Positions 33,240 to 42,901 of a DNA stretch of 64,000 nt are shown piece after piece. Numbering within the stretch: position 1 is the first letter of the stretch; every line of letters starts with the position of its first letter. The notes under the pieces are model-generated. The model had not been told where the DNA came from. It did no database searches and was given only the letters and a program-made list of their open reading frames with translations. Both the position numbers and the translations under genes were made by a program. Origin of the DNA: Ampelocalamus luodianensis (taxonomy: Eukaryota > Streptophyta > Magnoliopsida > Poales > Poaceae); assembly GCA_036346255.1 (NCBI GenBank), contig CM070620.1, positions 60,126,522-60,190,521 on the forward strand, read 5' to 3'.

Positions 33240-34690
33240 GCCCATCGGTCATAGCCAATCGTACTGATCCTGGCCGGGTAACTTCGACCACAGTTTATGG
33301 ACCTTCCCACTTAGGTGAAAGTTTGTTGCACCGCTTGGTTCTGAATTTTTCTAAGAACCAAATCACCTACGCTTAGGTCGCGAGGTTGCACCTACGATCA
33401 GAGTACCGACGCATGGCTTGGCCGGTAGATCACCGATCGTAGCAAAGCTTGGTTTCGCTGCTCTTCAAGGAAATTGATGTCGCTAAGTCGCCATTCACAC
33501 CGATCACTTTCGAAAAGGAATCGCTCGAGCTGAACCAATTTTGAGCTCGAGGAAGCATGACTTCGCCCGTAAACCATAAAGAATGGTGTTTCACCGGCCG
33601 CACGACTAGTCGTGGTACGAACGCCCATAATACGTATGAAGTTCTGAACCCAAGCTCCCGACCGCTGAATTAATCGATCGAATACTTGTCGCTTAATCCT
33701 TGCATTATGATACCATTGGCTCGCTCAATCGCTTCCATTGCTCGTGGATGAGCAAATGTAAGTTTAAATGTATCTTGATACCTAGTTCTTCGCTGCACTT
33801 CGAAATTGCCGCTGAAAATCGGGCACCGTTATCGCGATTATACGATCGGTACACCAAACCGTAATCACGCTTTTTGTTAGGAACCTCTGGCGCTTCAGCT
33901 AGTAGTTTTTACAACCGCCTCGCCGATCCATTTAGTGAACGTGTCAATCATAACGAACAGAACTCAAAGCCCCGGTGCTCTTGGGAAAGGTCCTGTAATG
34001 TCCAAATTCCCAAAGTTGCAAAAGGCCAAGAAAGAGGAATTGTTTGCAAAGCTTGAGACGGCCGATGTACTTGTTTCACTATGAAATCGACATTGTACGC
34101 ACTTCACACGAGCTCTTTTGCATCATGAAGGGCGCATTGGCCAAGAGTATCCTTGCCTAAAGGCTTTACCAACCAAAGTTCTCAGAGGAATGATGTGCTC
34201 CAGAGATTCTCCATGAATTTCGCTAGCAATTTAATGCCATCCGAGTGAGATATGCATCTCATCAACACCCGTGAGATCCTCGCTATACAAGGTACGCTCA
34301 ATGAGAGTGTATGATTTGGCTTTTCGCAATGCGATCAGCCTCTACATCATCTTCTCGAATTAGGTCATGTCAAGATAATTGTAGATCGATGTCATCCATC
34401 TCTACCGTGGTCGTGATGGCGCCAACCATCATCGACTGCGGAGCATCCATGTTCGCAGAATCGAGGTGTGCAACCTCCTGCTAACATCTATGTCCGAAGG
34501 CTCGATCACCGAGGGTGAATCGAAGCTCGAGAAAACTCCGGCGGACGTGTCCGTGGAAGCCATCCGCCAATCGGTCCGCCGAAAGTTTTCCTTTCTAGGA
34601 ATGTGTTGATCCGAAACCAAGAAATGCTTTTCGAAGCTTCCGCATTTCCGCCAGATATGATGACATCTTGGTACTAGAGCATTGATACTC
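33240..34690 (-). pseudogene. H RNase H end and integrase, frameshifted
   Basis: The minus-strand integrase C-terminal half has TSRAAGETPFFMVYGRSHAS and INFLEEQRNQALLRS (33,398-33,628), typical of Tat-lineage integrase. Further upstream in gene order, near 33,980-34,030, PLSWPFATLG precedes the first catalytic region, and near 34,100-34,140 ALHDAKELV marks the zinc-binding part. Between 34,300 and 34,690 lies the end of RNase H. This is the continuation of the gene cut at 52,653. Confidence 0.8.
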
Positions 34691-34695
34691 TTTCC
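34691..34695 (+). repeat. Target-site duplication, left side of the X/Y/Z complex
   Basis: The bases tttcc lie directly before the X 5' LTR. They recur at 52,653-52,657 directly after the LTR end gtatca, and at 553-557 in the left copy. Joining the flanks at tttcc restores continuous H sequence. Confidence 0.8.
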
Positions 34696-35728
34696 CGATG
34701 AGGGCATCCCTAACACTTATACATCTTTCCCTATTGGTGGTCATACACATACCGAGGTGGACGCCATACGTGACGCTACAAATAATTCAAGTACGTATGC
34801 ATATTGGTCCACCGACGAGAGCAAGAGCTAAACTTCTAAATCAACAGTGCTTTTGTTTCTTAATGAATCTTCTATTGTCATTGATGAGAATTGGGTATTA
34901 CTCATGCAAATATTTTGTGCATTCTCGTGTTTGAACATTGTGAAGCCTTTGGAACCAAGAGGGAGGTCGGAGTCAAAGCAATGGAGGAGAAGCTCACGTG
35001 GGTCAACCAAGGGAGAAAAGCCCAAGAATTCAAGCCCAACCGGATCTTCCACAAGTGCAACTGAAATTCATCTCGAATCAACTCAGAATTCAATTGATTC
35101 GGTTCGGGACAGCCCAACAGGGCTGTAATAAAAGGCCATAACTTTTGCATACGGAGTCCGATTGGGGTGTTCTTGGACTTGTTTGAAAGCTTATTCCAAG
35201 GCCCACACAATGGTTTTGGCCCCAGCTTCAGAAGACTTACGGTCGCGCCGCCATGGCCGAAACAATGTGACGGACTTAAGTTAGGTTTTCCTTTTGTGTG
35301 TTTTTAGGTCTTAGCCGAGTTAGAGTTTGATTCGCATGTGTGGCTGGCCCTAGGTCGTGCGTGAGTCGTGGAGGGCGCCTTAAATACCCTTGCCCTCCCT
35401 TGTATCCATTAGACCAGTTTATGCATAAGAATTGAAACATAGCTATTGCTTGTTCTTTCTAAAACCAGAGTTCATGCGAGGACTTTGAGAGAGGACTAGG
35501 CGATCCATTTGTTTGTTCTGCAATTCAAGGTCAAGCCGCTGCTCCATTGGGAATTGGGACTTGGCGCTCATTGCTCGTGGTCTCGCGACTAACAACTACC
35601 CGGTGTGTTTTGGGCGATTCCAAGAGTTGAGGGTTCGTGCATTGGCGCGAGTGTTCAACTAGCGACATCGCCTACTTCGCATCAACTATCCACGGCTTCT
35701 CACCGAGAAGATCGGGCCTCCCGTATCA
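34696..35728 (+). repeat. X 5' LTR
   Basis: About 1,033 bp, starting cgatgagggc (tgatgagggc in other copies) and ending cccgtatca. A TATA-like ttaaatac is at 35,380-35,387 in gcgccttaaatacccttg. The same LTR is at 41,867-42,901 and, inverted, at 50,901-51,926. Confidence 0.92.
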
Positions 35729-35730
35729 TG

Positions 35731-35740
35731 TGGTATCGAT
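35731..35740 (+). other. X primer-binding site, altered tRNA-Met type
   Basis: The sequence tggtatcgat follows the LTR end by two bases; Y (42,904) and Z (minus strand, 50,898) read the same. The canonical plant site is tggtatcaga, so CAG is reduced to CG in all three copies. Confidence 0.7.
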
Positions 35741-37170
35741 TCTAGGTTTACTCGTGAGAACTTCTTTACCCGTAGTTAGATTCGTTTTGTTTCCTATCGC
35801 ATAATAAACCAAAAATTGCAGTATCAAAACCGTAGTTTAATCTGTTATTTCTTGTGCGCTTAGTTAAGTTTTCATCCATTAGAGTTTTGTTTTAGTGCTG
35901 ATCCTTGTGTTTCCATTGCGTAGCTTAATCTTTATCAAAAAAATTTTGCTGATTGAACTCCTCAATTAGCACCCAAAACCATCATCCGATCTGTCTGCGC
36001 GCTGCCTTGCTAGCACAATCCGAGACGGTGTTGTTTCCTTATCCGAACTCCTTGGTGGGACTAGAGTCCTAATCAACCTCTAGCTCAAACACAATCCGAG
36101 TCCAATTGCTCCATCTTGAGTTTCGCCACTACATCATAGCCACCAACCACATTTGGTGTCCTTTATATCCTTTCATCTTGAGACTAGCTATTGATATTGC
36201 ACCTAGGGTCGCTCATTCAAGTTGATTACACGCTGTTGCTTTGTGAGGGTTGCGCAGCCCACTGGGAGCAAAGCAGAGGGAAAAGAAGGAAAAGGCAACC
36301 GTGATATAGAAAGAGCCGCGCATTAAAAAAAAAAAAAAAAAAACGCTAACTTTTGCATACGACTCCGATTGAGCGCTTTGATCCGCTGGAAAGGAAACGG
36401 AAAATAGAGCCAAAAAGAAGAAGTCGGGAAATCTGGGTTTTACATCCGCAGAAGCCACCGTGCATACGCAAAGCGGAAAACTTCGACCCCAAAAAGGTCG
36501 CTTAGGGCCTCAAACGGGCCCGCAAACCGAGAAAATTCCGCTTTCCGATTTCGCCAAAATTGACAGAGCCCTCTCGCAGTGATTCTAAGGTACCCGTGAC
36601 GACGACATCCCTTTTCGAGTTGATGCGCGCATACTTTTAGCTACTACAGATCGGTCATCTTTTAGCTTGTGTTTTTTTCAATTTTGATTGAGCAATCTTG
36701 TGCCCTAGTATATTCCTTTGCAATTGGCTAGCCTATCCCCGCATTTGGTGCAAAACGAGCTGGTTTCATCTCTTTTTCGCTCGCTAGCTCACTCCTTTGT
36801 TTGCATTAAGTCTCATTTATCCTGCGCAGCGCTCATACACTTCGCTTAAACTCGTTGGATCAGCACATAGGCAAAATACTCTAGCTTGGATCATTACTTA
36901 GCTTTACAATACCTTGAATATCGATTGCATAGGATATACACATACCGTCCAAGCTCCACCTACACCCGCTTGTGTACTCCTTGCTCTTGGTTACGCTCCT
37001 ACATTACCGGTTAAGGTCGTCGCTGTCACAATCGCTGCTTTGCCGCCCTTGATTCACTTTGGAACGGTAAGCTTGTCTTGTTTTCGTGATGTTGAGTTGC
37101 AGCGTAGTAGCGAGAGCTTTTGTTTTACTAACCCGTATATAACCTCGCTTCTTGTTTGTGAGTTGTTGCT
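35741..37170 (+). other. X leader, no gene seen
   Basis: A 1.4-kb leader with a run of about 19 A at 36,325-36,343. The equivalent runs are at 43,500-43,516 in Y and, as T, at 50,279-50,299 in Z. Frames here that encode phenylalanine-rich peptides on the minus strand are artefacts of the A run. Confidence 0.7.
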
Positions 37171-38560
37171 ATGTCGTCACGAGGAGGATCCACCTAATCC
37201 GAGGCGCCGGTTACGTGGACAGAGTACACTGCTGCGCGAGATGCTACAAAAACAACTTCAAGATGGTGACAATGGCGCGGCGCGATGAACTCGGGAAGTT
37301 CAGATCGATCAACACCCGGGAGGAGGTCACACACCGCGCACGCCATCAACAATAATCTCCCGAGCTACGCGCCATGTTCGCCAACACACCCACGGGGTGC
37401 GCAAGCCGATGACACGAGTGTGCACGCCCTCCGCCGCTTTGCACAATGAGACCGAGGATGAGCGTGTTATTCGTGGTGGATGAGGAGCGACGACAAGCGG
37501 CAGCGCTGCCGCATGGCGTGCCGCCAAACGCCGGATGGCAGCCGCGCGACACCAAAGCTCATGGGCGTGGCCGAGGCAACGGCGCCGTGGTGGAGGCGCA
37601 CCACGTGGTGTCCACGAGGAGGTGTGCATCGTGGCACCTCGTAGCATGGCGATGAGGCCGAGCAATGGGATGACGATTTCATCGACGATCACGATGACCG
37701 ACAACGCCACCATCGCAACAACGCAGCGCCGACACGACGACGCCGACGATTTTGTCGCTAAGCCCAAATTTACTCTTCCTATATTTTCGTGTGGTACAGA
37801 TGTGGAGCAATACTCACTTGGGAGTGAAGGTGGATAAGTTGTTTCAATGAACAACTATTCCAATGAGAAGAAGTCGTTGCTTGCTTCCAATGGCTTGGAT
37901 GATTATGCTACACATTGGTGGGAGCAGTTCATTCGTAGCGCATGGAGCGCCATGAGTTGCCGACACACCGGGAGCAGATGAAGCAAAGATTTATGGCACG
38001 CTTTGTACCGCCACTACAAGCGCCACTATTTGAGAAGTTGATGTGGTCGCGATAAGGTATGAGGTCAATTGACGAATATCATAAGGAGATGGAAACTATC
38101 ATGATACATGCGATGTCCGCGAGAATGAAGAATGCATCATGGCGAGATTTCTAGCCGGCATGAATCATGTCGCTGCGCATTGTCAATCACCATCCCTATA
38201 ATGATATGATTGAGTTGTTACACCAGGCACGTGAAGCCAAGCGACAAGTGATTGAAGATGCACGGTTCGCTACCCGCTCACGCCCTTCACCACCCAGACA
38301 GCCATATAACAACAACCACCAAACAAGAGCACTCCGCCGAAGCATTCGGCAATGCGCAGCCCGCAAGTAAGAAGTCGAGAGTACACCAAAGACCGGGCGC
38401 CGACCGCGCGCCACGCTAGTGCGACTCGCCTATGGGGTCAACAGACGCTCACGTGACATCATTTGCCACAAGTGCAAGGGTGTTGGCCATTTTCGAGGGA
38501 TCGCCAAATGTCGAACTATGCTTATCACCGAGGATGGCGGTTATGTTTCAACTAGTGATG
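37171..38560 (+). pseudogene. X gag, frameshifted
   Basis: The candidate start is at 37,171 (MSSRGGST). Fragments match a plant Gypsy gag: LREMLQKQLQDGDNGA, AKPKFTLPIFS, DDYATHWWEQFIR, MKQRFMARFVPP, SIDEYHKEMETIM and ELLHQAREAKRQVIEDARF. The zinc knuckle near 38,460-38,510 reads CHKCKGVGHFRGIAKC, with the last Cys spacing altered relative to Z (CHKCKGVGHFQRDC). An acidic tail with DGGYVSTSDDE follows. It builds the particle core and binds RNA. Confidence 0.85.
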
Positions 38561-38739
38561 ACGAAGTCGCTCGATGCGCAACCGCCTTGCACACCGATGA
38601 CATAGAACAATGTGAGTGCGATCCGAAGTTTCCTAACACCGAGCAAGATTCCATTGTTTGCACGCCCAAGGTGCTTAGTGTGATGCCATCGCCGCCACTC
38701 GAACAATGGCAATTTGTTTCGCATTTGGGCGGCTTGATA

Positions 38740-39050
38740 AGGGTAAGGTCCGCAAAGTGATCATTGATGGCGAAGTTGTCACAATTTGGCTAGCAAGGAT
38801 ATGTGTCATAAGTTGGGTTTGAAGTACTTGCCGCATCCACGCCCTTATCATGTGCAATGGTTGAGCGACAAAGAGGAAGTGAAGGTGAACTATATAGTGC
38901 GAGTGACGCTTATTGGGAAGTACACCGACACCGTGGATCGCGATGTTGTGCCTATGACGGTGTGTCACTTGCTCTTGGGACGGCCATGGCAATATGACCG
39001 CTCATTGTTCATGATGGGCGACAAATCGCTACACATTTCGATGGAATAAT
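38740..39050 (+). pseudogene. X aspartic protease region
   Basis: KVRKVIIDGE-type sequence near 38,745-38,775 marks the active-site Asp, with a frameshift directly after it. The continuous part has ASKDMCHKLGLKYLPHPRPY, VNYIVRVTLIGKYTDTVDRD and VCHLLLGRPWQYDRS; LLLGRPW is the conserved second block. Confidence 0.82.
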
Positions 39051-39099
39051 ATGGATATCATCTTGAAGCCCTTACACCGCAATGCATTGTGAATTCTTC

Positions 39100-40270
39100 A
39101 ATGCGTAAAATTGAGATGCACGCTGAGACCGCCAAAGAGCGAGAGAAGAATTTAGTGATGTTAGCCACCAAATCGAAATGAGAGAATTCAGCTAAGATCC
39201 CACTTGGTGCACTTTGTACTATTGTACAAAGACGCTTTGCTTTCGACTAACGACTTGTCTTCTTCCTAGTGGTGTTGCTTGTGTTTTGCAGACTTCAAAT
39301 GACGCTTTTCCAAACGAGGTACCACCGGGCTACCACCAATTCGTGGGATAGAACATAAGATCGACTTGATTCCGTGAGCCGCCGCCGAACCGACCACCGC
39401 ATCGCACCAATCCCGATTTAAACAAAGGAAATTCGAAACAAGTACAAGAGCTTTCCAAAGGGTATGTACGTGAAAGCTTAAGCCCTTGTGCTGTTCCTCG
39501 TTATTTTAGTTCCTAAGAAAGATGGTTCATGGCGATGTAAGTGAGATTGTCGAGCGATTAATAATATCACAATTGATATCGCCATCCTATACCTCGCTTA
39601 GATGATATGCTAGACGAATTGAGTGGTGCTGTTATTTTTCTAAGATAGATTTATGCAGTGGTTACCATCAAATTAGGATGCATGAAGGGGATGAGTGGAA
39701 AACAGCATTTAAAACAAAATTTGGGTTGTATGAGTGGTTAGTCATGCCTTTGGTTTAACTAATGCACCTAGTACATTCATGCGCTTAATGAATCATGTTT
39801 TAAGGCATTTGATTGGTAAATTTGTGGTTGTGTACTTTGATGATATTCTGATTTACAACAGACCGAATCTGAACACATAGACCATCTTAGACAAGTTCTA
39901 CAAGTTTTATGTGAGGCTAGGTTATTCTGTAACTTAGAGAAGTGTACCTTTGCAAAGATCGTGTCATCTTTTGGGCTATGTTGTTTCGCATTGTGGAGTT
40001 GAAGTAGATGAGTCTAAAATTGAAGCGATTAAAAATTGGCCAACTCCTCGTGAATGTAAGTCGATTAGGAGCTTTCATGGTCTCGCTGGTTTTTATCGGC
40101 GCTTGTGAAGGATTTTAGCACCATAGCTGCCCCTTTGAATGAACTTACTAAAAGGGTGTTGAATTTGTGTGGGGTAGCGCAAGACAATGCTTTTGCTGAA
40201 CTTAAGAAACGCTGATCAAGCAATCGTTGCTTGTTTTACCTGATTTCACTAAAAATTTTGAAATTGAGTG
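39100..40270 (+). pseudogene. X reverse transcriptase, frameshifted
   Basis: A linker with REKNLVMLATKSK-like sequence leads to LVPKKDGSWRC near 39,510 and RAINNITI near 39,550. The continuous block at 39,650-39,860 reads SGYHQIRMHEGDEWKTAFKT, then FGLYEWLVMP, NAPSTFMRLMNHVLRHLIG and VVVYFDDILIYN. YFDD is the catalytic box. The thumb region follows to about 40,240 (FHGLAGFYRRL). Homologous to the Z minus-strand copy at 46,600-47,100. Confidence 0.88.
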
Positions 40271-40560
40271 TGATGCTAGTGGATTGGGTATTGGCGGTGT
40301 TTTAATGCAAGAGGGAAGACCGTAGCTTATTTTAGTGAGAAACTGAATGGTGCTCAATTGAATTATCCGGTCTATGACAAAGAGCTTTATGCTTTAGTGC
40401 GTGCATTAGAAACTTGGCAACACTATTTATGGCCTAAAGAGTTTATTATTCATTCTGATCATGAGGCATTAAAGTATTTAAAGGGCCAAGCAAACCTGAA
40501 CCGTAGACATGCCAAATGGGTCGAATTCATTGAGTCGTTTCTTACATTGTAAAATATAAG
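40255..40560 (+). pseudogene. X RNase H
   Basis: FEIECDASGLGIGGVLMQEG is followed after one shift by VAYFSEKLNGAQLNYPVYDK, ELYALVRALETWQHYLWPKE and FIIHSDHEALKYLKGQ. The catalytic Asp (ECDAS), Glu (DKELYAL) and Asp (HSDHEAL) are all visible. The same domain lies inverted in Z at 46,094-46,330 in one uninterrupted frame. Confidence 0.9.
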
Positions 40561-40739
40561 AAGGAAAGGAAAATGTGGTAGCTGATGCTCTCTAGGAAAA
40601 GTATGCTTTAACTCAATTAGGAGTGCAAGTTCCTGGTTTAGAGAGTTTGCGTGATTTATATGCTCATGACCATGATTTTTCCGCTCTTATGCACATTGCA
40701 AAGAGGGAAAAGGCTGGGATAAATTTCACATCCATGATG

Positions 40740-41640
40740 GGTTTTGTTTCGCACTAACAAATTATGCTCCGCACTCTCCGCGCTTGCTATTACCGCAGAA
40801 TCACATGCGTGTGGGTTGATGGGACATTTTGGACGTGAGAAGACGTTATCTATGCCGAGCGATCACTTTTATTGGCCTAAGATGAGGCGAGATGTAGAGA
40901 GGTATGTGCAACGATGCATTACTTGCCACAAAGCGAAATCAAAATTGAATCCACACGGTTTGTATACCCTCTACCTGCTCCCAATGCACCATGGGAGGAT
41001 ATTAGTATGGATTTTGTTTTAGGATTACCTAGAACTAAGAGGGGAGTGATTCTGCTTTTGTCGCTGTGGATCGCTTTTTCAAAGATGGCACACTTTATTC
41101 CGTGCCACAAGAGCGACGATGCGCCGCATATTGCTAACTTGTTTTTCAGTGAGATCGTGAGGTTACATGGCGTGCCACGCACTATTGTGTCGATCGTGAC
41201 GGAAGTTCATGAGCTACTTTTGGAAGACACTTTGGGGTAAACCGGGACGGTTGTTATTCAAAGACGACTTGTCATCCCCAAACCGATGGTCAAACGGAGG
41301 TGGTGAACCGCACACTTTCGATGCTACTCGACCATGATCAAGAAGAATCGCGCGAGTGGGAGGATTGTTTGCCGCACGTGGAATTCGCTTATAATCGGGC
41401 CGCACTCCACTACGCAGCTTGTGTCCTTTGAAGTGGTGTATGGTTTCAAACCGCTTACGCCGCTTGATTTGTCGCCACTTCCAAGTCAACACCGTGTTCA
41501 TATGGAGGCATCCAAGCGAGCCGAGTATGTGAAGAAATTGCATCTCAAAACAAAAGAGGAGATAGAGCGCAAGGTCAAGTCATATGCCGAGAAGGCTAAT
41601 AAGAAACTAAGAAGATGATTTTTCAACCAGTGATTTGGTT
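40740..41640 (+). pseudogene. X integrase, frameshifted
   Basis: The zinc-binding HHCC region is intact in one frame at 40,744-41,022: GLMGHFGREKTLSM, HFYWPKMRRDVERYVQRCIT and CHKAKSK. The catalytic core follows with WEDISMDFVLGLPRTKRG (first Asp), HGVPRTIVS (second Asp just after, frameshifted near 41,195), TDGQTEVVNRTL in pieces (Glu) near 41,285-41,315, and then YGFKPLTPLDLSPLP. No integrase is present in Y or Z. Confidence 0.88.
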
Positions 41641-42300
41641 TGGGTGCACTACCGCAAGGATCGCTTTCCGTAACGCCGCAAGTCTAAATTGCTGCCACGA
41701 GGTGATGGACCTTTCAAGGTGCTTGCGAAGATCAACGACAATGCCTACAAGATAGAGCTTTCCGCGATGACTATGGCGTGAGCTCTACTTTCAATGTCGC
41801 CGATTTATCACCTTTCTTTGGTGGTGATGATCCAGCCGAGGACGACGCCTTTTCAAGAGGGGAGGATGATGAGGGCATCCCTAACACTTATACATCTTTC
41901 CCTATTGGTGGTCATACACATACCGAGGTGGACGCCATACGTGACGCTACAAATAATTCAAGTACGTATGCATATTGGTCCACCGACGAGAGCAAGAGCT
42001 AAACTTCTAAATCAACAGTGCTTTTGTTTCTTAATGAATCTTCTATTGTCATTGATGAGAATTGGGTATTACTCATGCAAATATTTTGTGCATTCTCGTG
42101 TTTGAACATTGTGAAGCCTTTGGAACCAAGAGGGAGGTCGGAGTCAAAGCAATGGAGGAGAAGCTCACGTGGGTCAACCAAGGGAGAAAAGCCCAAGAAT
42201 TCAAGCCCAATTCGGATCTTCCACAAGTGCAACTGAAATTCATCTCGGAATCAACTCAGAATTCAATTCGGATTCGGTTCGGGACAGCCCAACAGGGCTG
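41640..42300 (+). pseudogene. X polyprotein C-terminus, extends into the 3' LTR
   Basis: The tail has SSTFNVADLSPFFGGDDPAE and EDDEGIPNTYTSFPIGG; the frame passes the LTR start at 41,867 and continues inside the LTR, where copies in Z and at 52,079-52,564 show GPLTRARAKLLNQQVLLFLN. No chromodomain is visible. A polyprotein running into the 3' LTR with no classical chromodomain is known for CRM-type chromoviruses, so CRM affinity is possible but not proven. Confidence 0.6.
41855..41866 (+). other. X polypurine tract
   Basis: The sequence aagaggggagga lies directly before TGATGAGGGC of the LTR. Confidence 0.85.
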
Positions 42301-42901
42301 TAATAAAAGGCCATAACTTTTGCATACGGAGTCCGATTGGGGTGTTCTTGGACTTGTTTGAAAGCTTATTCCAAGGCCCACACAATGGTTTTGGCCCCAG
42401 CTTCAGAAGACTTACGGTCGCGCCGCTATGGCCGAAACAATGTGACGGACTTAAGTTAGGTTTTCCTTTTGTGTGTTTTTAGGTCTTAGCCGAGTTAGAG
42501 TTTGATTCGCATGTGTGGCTGGCCCTAGGCCGTGCGTGAGTCGTGGAGGGCGCCTTAAATACCCTTGCCCTCCCTTGTATCCATTAGACCAGTTTATGCA
42601 TAAGAATTGAAACATAGCTATTGCTTGTTCTTTCTAAAACCGAGTTCATGCGAGGACTTTGAGAGAGGACTAGGCGATCCATTTGTTTGTTCTGCAATTC
42701 AAGGTCAAGCCGCTGCTCCATTGGGAATTGGGACTTGGCGCTCGTCGCTCGTGGTCTCGCGACTAACAACTACCCGTGTGTTTTGGGCGATTCAAGAGTT
42801 GAGGGTTCGTGCATTGGCGCGAGTGTTCAACTAGCGACATCGCCTACTTCGCATCAACTATCCACGGTTTCTCACCGAGAAGATCGGGCCTCCCCGTATC
42901 A
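41867..42901 (+). repeat. Shared LTR: 3' LTR of X and 5' LTR of Y
   Basis: This LTR of 1,035 bp is preceded by the X purine tract and followed by a priming site, leader and gag of Y. No second LTR or target duplication separates them. A TATA-like ttaaata is at 42,555-42,561. Confidence 0.92.

Noticed and set aside
36213..36458. Phenylalanine-rich, membrane-like minus-strand peptide
   Set aside because: It is produced by translation of the A run in the X leader; the same occurs in Y and Z.
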